A DNA stretch of 5,814 nucleotides from Balneolaceae bacterium (GTDB lineage Bacteria; Bacteroidota; Rhodothermia; Balneolales; Balneolaceae): assembly GCA_007117235.1 (NCBI GenBank), contig SKGY01000067.1:1-5814 (forward strand), in the 5' to 3' direction. Below, piece by piece: positions 1 to 5,814 of this stretch. The notes below the pieces were generated by a model. It saw only the letters and a list, made by a program, of their open reading frames with translations, did no database searches and was not told where the DNA came from. Position numbers and translations under genes: made by a program. Positions within the stretch are counted from its first letter, which is position 1. Each line of letters opens with the position of its first letter.

Positions 1-920
1 AATCCCTCATCGACAGCCACTGCAACAGCAACATTTACATCTCCATGTTTTCGAATGACATTATCGAGCCATGAACTGTTTACGTCAGGATGTCTTCGTA
101 ATGCATGTGCGCACGCTTTCACTACAATATCATTAAAGCTGATTTTAACGTCGCTCACTTCATTCAGACGTTCTCGAGCCTCAATTGCCGCTTCCATATC
201 GATATCGATCGTTTCGTAGAAATGCGGATTTGTATATTTACTTTCTGAAAGTCGTCTGGCAATTGTTTTCCGCATTTGTGATATCTTCACATCTTCTGAT
301 TCTTCAGATGAATATGAAACTTGAGATGCAGACGGTGCTGAAGATCCCTGTGATGGAGCTTTAAACTCTTCAATATCTTTTTTGATAATTCTTCCATCAG
401 GTCCAGAACCACTAACCTGTGACAGATCAACTCCTTTATCTTCAGCCATTTTCTTGGCCAGAGGTGACGCTTTTACTCTGCCATCGCCTGAACCACTATC
501 TTGCTTGGTCTTGACTGAATCGGAAGATGAACCCTTACCATTCATATCACCTAAAATAGGGTCAAAATCGTCTTTAGATTTTTTCTCTTTCTTTTCGACT
601 TTCTTCTCTTCCTTTTCATCTTGTTTAGAATCAGATGACGTGGAATCACCGGCACCATCCAGGAGATCACTAATATCTTCTCCCTCTTCTCCAATTATAG
701 CCATAATGCCACCCAACGGAACGGCATCTCCTTCTTTTACTAAAATCTTTAAAACCGTGCCCGGGTCGAAGGCTTCTACTTCCATCGTGGCTTTGTCGGT
801 ATCTACCTCAGCAATCACATCACCCGCTTCAACTTTATCACCTTCACTAATATTCCATTTAGCGATTACCCCCTCTTCCATGGTATCGCTCAACTTGGGC
901 ATTTCAATTTTTACAGCCAT
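1..920 (-). CDS. pdhC: Pyruvate dehydrogenase E2, dihydrolipoamide acetyltransferase (3' end cut off)
   Basis: E2 carries acetyl groups from E1 on a swinging lipoyl arm and transfers them to CoA, forming the structural core of the cytoplasmic pyruvate dehydrogenase complex. Translation from the ATG at 918-920 gives 306 complete codons, open to the left edge. Residues 1-80 are a single lipoyl domain (starting MAVKIEMPKLSDTMEEG) with the lipoylated lysine at Lys43 in the motif ETDKA-like VDTDKATMEVE. Residues about 90-147 are a linker rich in Lys, Glu, Asp and Ser. Residues about 149-186 are the peripheral-subunit-binding domain (VKASPLAKKMAEDKGVDL, then SGSGPDGRIIKKDI). A second Ser-rich linker follows, and the catalytic acyltransferase domain starts near residue 211 (ISQMRKTIARRLSESK). 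The C-terminal HxxxDG active-site motif lies beyond the window. The start is fixed by the canonical lipoyl N-terminus; the leader has no clear Shine-Dalgarno. Its position after pdhA and pdhB supports the pyruvate rather than the 2-oxoglutarate or branched-chain enzyme. Confidence 0.95.
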   Translation of the reverse strand, partial: MAVKIEMPKLSDTMEEGVIAKWNISEGDKVEAGDVIAEVDTDKATMEVEAFDPGTVLKILVKEGDAVPLGGIMAIIGEEGEDISDLLDGAGDSTSSDSKQDEKEEKKVEKKEKKSKDDFDPILGDMNGKGSSSDSVKTKQDSGSGDGRVKASPLAKKMAEDKGVDLSQVSGSGPDGRIIKKDIEEFKAPSQGSSAPSASQVSYSSEESEDVKISQMRKTIARRLSESKYTNPHFYETIDIDMEAAIEARERLNEVSDVKISFNDIVVKACAHALRRHPDVNSSWLDNVIRKHGDVNVAVAVAVDEG

Positions 921-950
921 ATTCGGTAATTTTTAATGAGTTTAGAAAGT

Positions 951-979
951 ATTATAAGTAAAAAGGCAGAGGGCAAAAT
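951..979 (-). promoter_or_regulatory. Possible weak internal promoter before pdhC
   Basis: Read on the minus strand, 956-951 is a perfect TATAAT hexamer, about 30 bp upstream of the pdhC start. The best-placed -35 candidates (ATTTTG at 979-974 with a 17-bp spacer, or TTTTGC at 978-973 with 16 bp) match TTGACA poorly and lie inside the palindrome arm. A TATAAT in A/T-rich DNA can arise by chance. If used, it would give E2 some transcription independent of E1. Low confidence. Confidence 0.25.
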
Positions 980-1015
980 GCAAAAGAATTAAACTTTTGC
1001 GTTTTGCCTTTTCCC
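958..1015. repeat. Inverted repeat built of TTTTGCC-like heptamers between pdhB and pdhC
   Basis: A 15-bp left arm (GGCAAAATGCAAAAG, 972-986) and right arm (CTTTTGCGTTTTGCC, 994-1008) flank a 7-nt A/T loop (987-993). They pair completely except for position 979 against 1001, which is a U-G wobble in plus-strand RNA but an A-C mismatch in minus-strand RNA, the direction of the operon. The arms are made of 7-bp units. On the plus strand, from 995: TTTTGCG, TTTTGCC, TTTTCCC. On the minus strand, reading from 985 down to 958: TTTTGCA, TTTTGCC, CTCTGCC, TTTTTAC. The hairpin begins 6 nt after the pdhB stop. In operon-sense RNA an alternative outer stem (1005-1012 with 961-968) ends in a run of five U, so partial termination, attenuation or RNA processing is possible. 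It could equally be one copy of a dispersed intergenic repeat. The structure is directly visible; its role is not. Confidence 0.75.
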
Positions 1016-1995
1016 TATCGGTAAGTTACAGCATTCACTGCTTCTATCACATTTTTCGCATTTGGCAACCAGAGATCAAACAGTGGTTTTGAAAATGGTG
1101 CGCTCACATCCGGGAGAGTTACTCGTCTGACAGGTGCATCGAGATAGTCGAACGCATCACGCTGAATCAGGAATGCCACCTCAGATGCAAACCCGCCAAA
1201 TGGGTGTGCTTCGTCTACAACGATACATCGATTGGTTTTTTTCACAGATTTTAAAATGGTTTCGATATCCAATGGCTTAATGGTTCTTGGATCAATGATC
1301 TCAGCTTCCACACCATCTTTTGATAGTTGCTCAGCCGCCTGTTTTGCAATGTGATACATTTTACCGGAAGCTACAATTGTCACATCACCGCCTTCTCGCT
1401 TAACCTTTGCTTTGCCGATTGGAATGATGTAATCCTCCTCTTCAGATACTTCACCTTTCAATCCATACATCTGCTCTGATTCCATGAATAGAACGGTATC
1501 GTCATTTCGAATGGCTGACTTCAATAATCCTTTGGCATCATCCGGTTCAGATGGATAGATAACACTCATACCCGGAAACTGAGCATACATTGAGTCATAA
1601 GCGACTGAGTGAGTTGCACCCAACTGCCCTGCTGATGCATTGGGACCTCTAAAAACGATTGGAACATCAAGCTGTCCGCCAAGCATATACCGTGCTTTTG
1701 ATGCGTGATTAATAATCTGATCTGCTGCAAGTACAGCAAAGTTGAATGTCATGAATTCAACAACAGGCCTTAACCCATTCATTGCTGCTCCAACTCCAAT
1801 ACCTGCAAAACCAAGTTCAGAAATCGGAGTATCAATCACTCGTTTGAATCCATATTTATCAAGCAGTCCTTCTGTTACTTTATATGCACCATTATATTCA
1901 GCAACTTCTTCACCCATAATGAAGACGCTTTCATCGCGTCCCATCTCTTCATCGATTGCTTCCCGGATTGCTTCTCTAAATTGTAATACAGCCAT
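1015..1995 (-). CDS. pdhB: Pyruvate dehydrogenase E1 component, beta subunit
   Basis: The beta subunit pairs with PdhA in the alpha2-beta2 E1 that decarboxylates pyruvate with thiamine diphosphate and acetylates the E2 lipoyl group. The 326-residue protein has the usual family length. The N-terminal pyrimidine-binding domain (about 1-180) contains the TPP-activating glutamate at Glu60 in DTPISELGFAG, the conserved run GLRPVVEFMTFNF (75-87), VPIVFRGPNASAGQLGATHS (111-130) with the conserved active-site-type His129, and ESEQMYG (172-178). The C-terminal transketolase domain (about 195-326) includes EIIDPRTIKPLD and VVDEAHPFGG, and in related enzymes it contacts the E2 subunit-binding domain. 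The sequence resembles mitochondrial E1 beta strongly along its length. The start (MAVLQFREAI) is the standard one for the family; the 45-bp gap after pdhA (1996-2040) has only an A-rich leader and no Shine-Dalgarno. It is almost certainly cotranslated from the pdhA transcript. The TAG stop abuts the heptamer palindrome. Confidence 0.97.
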   Translation of the reverse strand: MAVLQFREAIREAIDEEMGRDESVFIMGEEVAEYNGAYKVTEGLLDKYGFKRVIDTPISELGFAGIGVGAAMNGLRPVVEFMTFNFAVLAADQIINHASKARYMLGGQLDVPIVFRGPNASAGQLGATHSVAYDSMYAQFPGMSVIYPSEPDDAKGLLKSAIRNDDTVLFMESEQMYGLKGEVSEEEDYIIPIGKAKVKREGGDVTIVASGKMYHIAKQAAEQLSKDGVEAEIIDPRTIKPLDIETILKSVKKTNRCIVVDEAHPFGGFASEVAFLIQRDAFDYLDAPVRRVTLPDVSAPFSKPLFDLWLPNAKNVIEAVNAVTYR

Positions 1996-2040
1996 GTTAG
2001 TTTGTTCTTTTAATAGGATTACTAAAGTGTTAGCCTAAAT

Positions 2041-3141
2041 TTATTTTTTGTCGTGGAAGAACTGTTCACCTGCGTACATATCTTCAAAGAGTGCTTCGTC
2101 ATCAGGGAATGGGGATTCTTCAGCGAAGTCAATTGAGTCTAAGACAGACTGCTCAATTTTCTCTTCGATTTCTTCAATCTTTTTCTTGGTCGCAACTTTA
2201 TTGTCGATTATATACGTTTTCAGACGCTGAATAGGATCGGTTTTTTGATACTCCTCCAACTCCTCTTTCGTTCTGTATTTTTGAGGATCAGACATGGAGT
2301 GTCCACGATATCTGTAGGTACGAATCTCAACAAACCACGGCATTGAGTCCTTGCGAACCTCTTCTGCAATTTTCTTCATGTTTTCATACACGGTGAAAAC
2401 ATCCATACCATTGAATACAGCACTTTTCATACCATATCCTTTTGAACGCTCATGAATCTCATTCACTGTATGGCGGTGAGCAGCTGTACCCATTGAGTAA
2501 CCATTATTTTCCACTACATAAACACACGGCAGTTTCCAAAGTTGACTCATATTAAGGGTTTCGTGCAGAGCACCCTGATCCACGGCCCCATCACCAAAAA
2601 AACATGTGGCAATTCGTCCGTTATCCTGATATTTGTTTGCAAAAGCGAGTCCACCACCAATTGGGATGTGTCCACCCACGATTCCATATCCACCCCAGAA
2701 ATGATTCTCTGTTTTTGCAAAGTGCATTGACCCGCCTTTTCCTTTCGAGCACCCTGTAGCCTTGCCGTAAAGTTCTGCCATACCTTCGTTTGCAGAAATA
2801 CCCCTGCATAAACCCCAGCCATGATCACGATAAGCGGTGATTATGTCGTCGTCATCATTTAACGCAAATACAGTTCCGGTAGAGACAGCCTCCTGACCAA
2901 TATATAAATGCAGAAAACCACCAAATTTTCCCTTCTGATACATTTGCATGGCACGTTCTTCAAAACGTCGTTGCAGCTGCATCTGTTCAAACATCCCTAC
3001 AACGTCTTTATCAGAAAGCCCAAGATCTTTGTGCGATTTTTTTGTGGGCTTCGGGAGATCAACGGACTTTTCAATTTTACCATTATTACTGCCGTCATTG
3101 CCAATCGGAGTAAATATCGCTTCTTTCTGTTTTTTTGCCAT
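2041..3141 (-). CDS. pdhA: Pyruvate dehydrogenase E1 component, alpha subunit
   Basis: This subunit holds most of the thiamine diphosphate site of E1, which converts pyruvate to CO2 and an acetyl group on E2. The 366-residue protein shows the family landmarks: HLYIGQEAVSTG (78-89), ITAYRDHGW (101-109), GCSKGKGGSMH (130-140), and the TPP/Mg motif from GDG (183-185) through GDGAVDQG to ENN (211-213). The active-site loop YRYRGHSMSDP (276-286) is followed by YRTKEE. That loop is close to the mitochondrial phosphorylation loop: the serine equivalent to human site 1 is present (Ser282), but the segment holding site 2 is one residue shorter and has no serine. Residues 1 to about 40 are a hydrophilic Lys/Asn/Ser-rich extension before the usual start of homology (LSDKDVVGMFEQM). 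The next in-frame ATG (Met50) falls inside the conserved domain, so the long start is the reasonable one, though there is no Shine-Dalgarno. The C-terminal tail (about 315-366) is very acidic. It is the first gene of the pdhA-pdhB-pdhC operon. Confidence 0.97.
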   Translation of the reverse strand: MAKKQKEAIFTPIGNDGSNNGKIEKSVDLPKPTKKSHKDLGLSDKDVVGMFEQMQLQRRFEERAMQMYQKGKFGGFLHLYIGQEAVSTGTVFALNDDDDIITAYRDHGWGLCRGISANEGMAELYGKATGCSKGKGGSMHFAKTENHFWGGYGIVGGHIPIGGGLAFANKYQDNGRIATCFFGDGAVDQGALHETLNMSQLWKLPCVYVVENNGYSMGTAAHRHTVNEIHERSKGYGMKSAVFNGMDVFTVYENMKKIAEEVRKDSMPWFVEIRTYRYRGHSMSDPQKYRTKEELEEYQKTDPIQRLKTYIIDNKVATKKKIEEIEEKIEQSVLDSIDFAEESPFPDDEALFEDMYAGEQFFHDKK

Positions 3142-3184
3142 ACTAATGTAGAATCGTAATTATTCGCTTTCAGGTTAGTTTTAC

Positions 3185-3213
3185 AATATACCCAATAAAT
3201 AAGAAGTTTTCAG
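3185..3213 (-). promoter_or_regulatory. Candidate promoter for the pdhA-pdhB-pdhC operon
   Basis: In the 87-bp gap between alaS and pdhA, the minus strand carries CTGAAA (3213-3208, four of six matches to TTGACA), a 17-bp spacer, and TATATT (3190-3185, five of six matches to TATAAT). Transcription would start near 3178, leaving a leader of roughly 37 nt. No hairpin terminator is visible after the alaS stop, so readthrough from alaS may also contribute. The gap is A/T-rich, so a chance match cannot be excluded, and Bacteroidota-type promoters differ from this consensus. Confidence 0.45.
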
Positions 3214-3228
3214 GGCTACCGTTTTCAA

Positions 3229-5814
3229 TTAACTCAGTTTATCATTTACCCAATTAGAGGCGTCGGTGAGTGCATCGTCGATTTTGTCAATAAAACGTCC
3301 TCCTGCAGTGGCCAGATTTGGCTGACCACCCCCACCGCCACCAACAATTTTACCCAATCTGGATACCAGTTCGCCGGCTTTTAAACCCTTGGTTACCAGA
3401 TCATCCGTTATGGCACACATCAGGAATACTTTGCCACTTTCAGAGTCAGAAGACGCCAGTACTATGACTGAATTCTCTTTTGTTTTCTGAAGTGCATCAT
3501 ATCCCAGCTGTTTTAAAGCATCCATATCTGTATTGGGAATAATACCCGAATATAGCTCAGCGCCGGATACGTTTTGAGCAGATTTAAGCAGATCACCCAG
3601 GGCATCACCGGCCGTGGCTTGTCTTAACTTTTGAATCTCCTTTTCGAGCTGACGATTTTTTTCAATCAGAGACTCCAGTCCCACTACAATCTCTTTTTGA
3701 TTACCGAGCACAGACTGTATTTCAGTAAGAACCTGCTTCTCTGATCTAAGTTCTTTGTCAGCGGCTTTACCAACTATCGCTTCTACCCTGCGGATACCAG
3801 CCGCCACAGAAGTTTCATTTACAAATCTGAAGTATCCGATTTTACCGGTGGCATCAACATGCGTACCACCACAGAGTTCTACTGAGTAGTTTGGATCGAA
3901 TGTAATCACACGAACTTTTTCGCCATACTTTTCACCAAAGAGCATCATCGCTCCGCGATCTCTGGCCTCATCAATCGGTACATTTCGATCTTCCTGAAGC
4001 GGGATGTTTTCCTGAATCTTTTCATTGACCTGCGCTTCTATCTGATCAAGCTCATCTTGCTTCACCGCATCAAAATGCGAAAAATCGAATCGCAAACGGT
4101 CAGGAGCAACCAGTGATCCTTTTTGAGCAACGTGATCACCAAGTACATCTCTTAACGCAGCATGCATCAAGTGGGTAGCGGAGTGATGCTTTTCAATTTC
4201 TTGTCGTCGTTTCAGATCTATTTTTGCACTCCATTTGCCTGTCAGATCATCAGGGAGTTTGTCTACGTAGTGGATGTACTGTCCATTCGTTTTTTGAACA
4301 TCTAACACATTTAGTGAAATCTCTCCATTTGATAGTGTTCCGGTATCGGCAATCTGTCCTCCACTTTCTGCGTAAAATGGTGTTTTGTCTAAAAGTACTG
4401 AGAATTTTTTCCCGTCTCGCTTTGTCGCCATAATTTCTACATCAGCCACAGCATCATCATAACCCACAAATTCTGAATCATCTTCAGGAAGCTCTTTGCC
4501 AGGTGTAACCGGAGTCCAAATATTCACCTCACTCTGATCCACCGAAAACTTTCCTGCAGCTCTGGCGCGATCTTTTTGAGCCTGCATGTGTATGTTAAAC
4601 CCTTCAACATCCACTTCAACACCTTGCTCGCGCGCCATCAGCTCTGTGAGATCAATCGGGAAACCGTAGGTGTCATGAAGCTTAAAGGCGTCTTCACCGG
4701 ATAATTTCTTCTTGCCTTTAACCATCTCATTAAACAGCTCAATTCCCTGCCCCAATGTTTTCAGAAAGCTTTTCTCTTCCGATCGAATCACATTTTCGAT
4801 ATACTCTTGCTGTGCATCAATCTCGGGAAACACGTCCTTAAACTGTTCGGCCAACACACCTGCCAGTTTATAGAAAAAAGGCTCTTTGAAATTCAGAACA
4901 TCCCAGCCATAGCGGATTGCACGTCTCAGAATTCGCCTGATTACAAAGCCCCTACCCTCATTCCCCGGGGAGGCACCATCGGCAATTGAAAACGTAACTG
5001 CACGGATGTGATCTGCAATAACGCGCATTGCAATGTCTTTCTCTTCATCTTTACCGTACGTTAATCCAGCCATCTTAGCAATCTGATCAATAATCGGAGT
5101 GAATACATCGGTATCATAGTTTGATGTCTTACCCTGAAGCACAGCACAAATTCGCTCAAAACCCATCCCTGTATCAACATGTTGAGCGGGCAATTTTACA
5201 AGTGATCCATCCGACTGACGATTAAACTGAATAAAAACCAGATTCCAGATCTCCATCACCCGTGGATCATCCATATTCACCAAATCGGTGCCGGGCTGTT
5301 TTTTACGTTCTTCGTCTGACCTTAAATCCACATGCACTTCCGAACATGGCCCACATGGACCGGTCTCTCCCATCTCCCAAAAGTTATCTTTCTTTCCAAA
5401 CTTCAGAATATGATCATGCTTACTAGTGGTCTCACTTTTCCATAACTCGATCGCTTCATCATCTACGGGTAGTCCATCAGACTCGTCTCCTTCAAATACT
5501 GTTGCATAAAGTCGATCAGGATCGAGTCCCCATTTATCAACCAATAACTCCCATGCCCAACCGATTGCCTCTTTCTTGAAGTAATCTCCAAACGACCAGT
5601 TTCCCAACATCTCGAACAGCGTATGGTGGTAGGTATCATGCCCCACTTCTTCGAGATCGTTGTGCTTACCACTTACACGAATACACTTTTGAGTATCGGC
5701 GGCACGACTCCATGTCTTCCCATCATGCTTAAGGGAATCTTCTTCACCAAGAAAAATTGATTTAAACTGATTCATCCCTGCGTTGGTAAACAGCAGAGTC
5801 GGATCATTTTTGGG
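3229..5814 (-). CDS. alaS: Alanyl-tRNA synthetase (5' end cut off)
   Basis: This class II synthetase charges tRNA-Ala with alanine and hydrolyses mischarged Ser/Gly-tRNA-Ala. The frame is open to the right edge: 13 codons before the ATG at 5773-5775 encode PKNDPTLLFTNAG, a conserved AlaRS segment. That ATG is therefore internal, and about 30-35 N-terminal residues lie outside the window. The visible part is 861 residues. The catalytic core shows CIRVSGKHNDLEEVG and HHTLFEMLGNWSFGDYFKKE (motif 2 region, about 5565-5690), GETGPCGPCSEVH (near 5340), GMGFERI, and GRGFVIRRILRRA (motif 3 region, about 4920-4960). The editing domain follows, with TPFYAESGGQIAD, and its zinc ligands are intact: HSATH (4171-4185) and CGGTH (3859-3873). 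Next come a coiled coil (about 3625-3740) and the C-terminal C-Ala/DHHA1 domain with a six-glycine run before QPNLATAGG. No frameshift or missing key residue is seen. It is functionally unrelated to the downstream pdh genes. Confidence 0.98.
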   Translation of the reverse strand, partial: PKNDPTLLFTNAGMNQFKSIFLGEEDSLKHDGKTWSRAADTQKCIRVSGKHNDLEEVGHDTYHHTLFEMLGNWSFGDYFKKEAIGWAWELLVDKWGLDPDRLYATVFEGDESDGLPVDDEAIELWKSETTSKHDHILKFGKKDNFWEMGETGPCGPCSEVHVDLRSDEERKKQPGTDLVNMDDPRVMEIWNLVFIQFNRQSDGSLVKLPAQHVDTGMGFERICAVLQGKTSNYDTDVFTPIIDQIAKMAGLTYGKDEEKDIAMRVIADHIRAVTFSIADGASPGNEGRGFVIRRILRRAIRYGWDVLNFKEPFFYKLAGVLAEQFKDVFPEIDAQQEYIENVIRSEEKSFLKTLGQGIELFNEMVKGKKKLSGEDAFKLHDTYGFPIDLTELMAREQGVEVDVEGFNIHMQAQKDRARAAGKFSVDQSEVNIWTPVTPGKELPEDDSEFVGYDDAVADVEIMATKRDGKKFSVLLDKTPFYAESGGQIADTGTLSNGEISLNVLDVQKTNGQYIHYVDKLPDDLTGKWSAKIDLKRRQEIEKHHSATHLMHAALRDVLGDHVAQKGSLVAPDRLRFDFSHFDAVKQDELDQIEAQVNEKIQENIPLQEDRNVPIDEARDRGAMMLFGEKYGEKVRVITFDPNYSVELCGGTHVDATGKIGYFRFVNETSVAAGIRRVEAIVGKAADKELRSEKQVLTEIQSVLGNQKEIVVGLESLIEKNRQLEKEIQKLRQATAGDALGDLLKSAQNVSGAELYSGIIPNTDMDALKQLGYDALQKTKENSVIVLASSDSESGKVFLMCAITDDLVTKGLKAGELVSRLGKIVGGGGGGQPNLATAGGRFIDKIDDALTDASNWVNDKLS

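Noticed and set aside
382..936. A 184-codon plus-strand open frame opposite pdhC, rich in Ser, Pro and Phe
   Set aside because: It is exactly antisense to the lipoyl domain and linker of pdhC. Its composition is what the complement of Lys/Glu/Asp/Ser codons gives, and it has no recognisable domain.
1742..2038. Plus-strand open frame of 98 codons opposite the pdhB N-terminus
   Set aside because: Antisense shadow of a well-conserved gene, with no ribosome site or family resemblance.
1996..2040. Separate promoter or terminator between pdhA and pdhB
   Set aside because: The 45-bp gap shows no hairpin and no convincing -35/-10 pair, so it is a simple intercistronic spacer.
2547..2828. Minus-strand out-of-frame open frames inside pdhA
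   Set aside because: They overlap the TPP-binding core of PdhA in other frames, and the PdhA frame is clearly the conserved one.
2908..3159. Overlapping plus-strand open frames opposite the pdhA N-terminus
   Set aside because: They lie antisense to PdhA coding sequence, in two frames at once, with low-complexity translations.
3323..3352. Six-glycine run near the AlaRS C-terminus as a slippage repeat
   Set aside because: A Gly-rich run before QPxxATAGG is a normal element of the C-Ala domain, and the codons are mixed.
5773..5775. ATG as the alaS start codon
   Set aside because: The frame continues upstream to the window edge with the conserved segment PKNDPTLLFTNAG, so this Met is internal (the GMNQF motif).

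Overview
The window is a stretch of ordinary housekeeping genes, all read from the minus strand. In transcription order (right to left) they are alaS (alanyl-tRNA synthetase, 5' end cut by the window edge), pdhA and pdhB (E1 alpha and beta subunits of pyruvate dehydrogenase), and pdhC (E2 dihydrolipoamide acetyltransferase, 3' end cut by the window edge). No tRNA, rRNA, CRISPR array, insertion sequence, phage gene or defence gene is visible. Long plus-strand open frames are antisense shadows of these genes.

Organism: the base composition is moderately AT-rich. None of the three visible starts has a good Shine-Dalgarno sequence, and leaders are A/T-rich, as is common in the Bacteroidota and their relatives. 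The E1 is the split alpha2-beta2 type that closely resembles mitochondrial and alphaproteobacterial E1. The E2 has one lipoyl domain and a charged Lys/Glu/Ser linker. Together these suggest the Bacteroidota/Rhodothermota/Balneolota group, perhaps a Balneola-like marine bacterium. This is an inference from style, not a database match.

Layout: alaS occupies 3229 to the right edge. An 87-bp gap (3142-3228) follows and holds a plausible sigma70-like promoter for pdhA. pdhA (2041-3141) and pdhB (1015-1995) are separated by 45 bp and are surely cotranscribed. Between pdhB and pdhC lies a 94-bp gap (921-1014). It contains the most unusual non-coding feature here: a near-perfect 15-bp inverted repeat whose arms are built of TTTTGCC-like heptamers in opposite orientations, starting directly at the pdhB stop codon, followed by a TATAAT box. 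pdhC fills 920 to the left edge.

Function: E1 alpha and beta form the TPP-dependent tetramer that decarboxylates pyruvate and acetylates the lipoyl group on Lys43 of E2. E2 passes the acetyl group to CoA. The third component, E3 (lipoamide dehydrogenase), is not in the window. alaS is functionally unrelated to the pdh genes and is only a neighbour. I did not find a previously undescribed system; the best leads are the heptamer palindrome between pdhB and pdhC and some subunit-level features of PdhA and PdhC.
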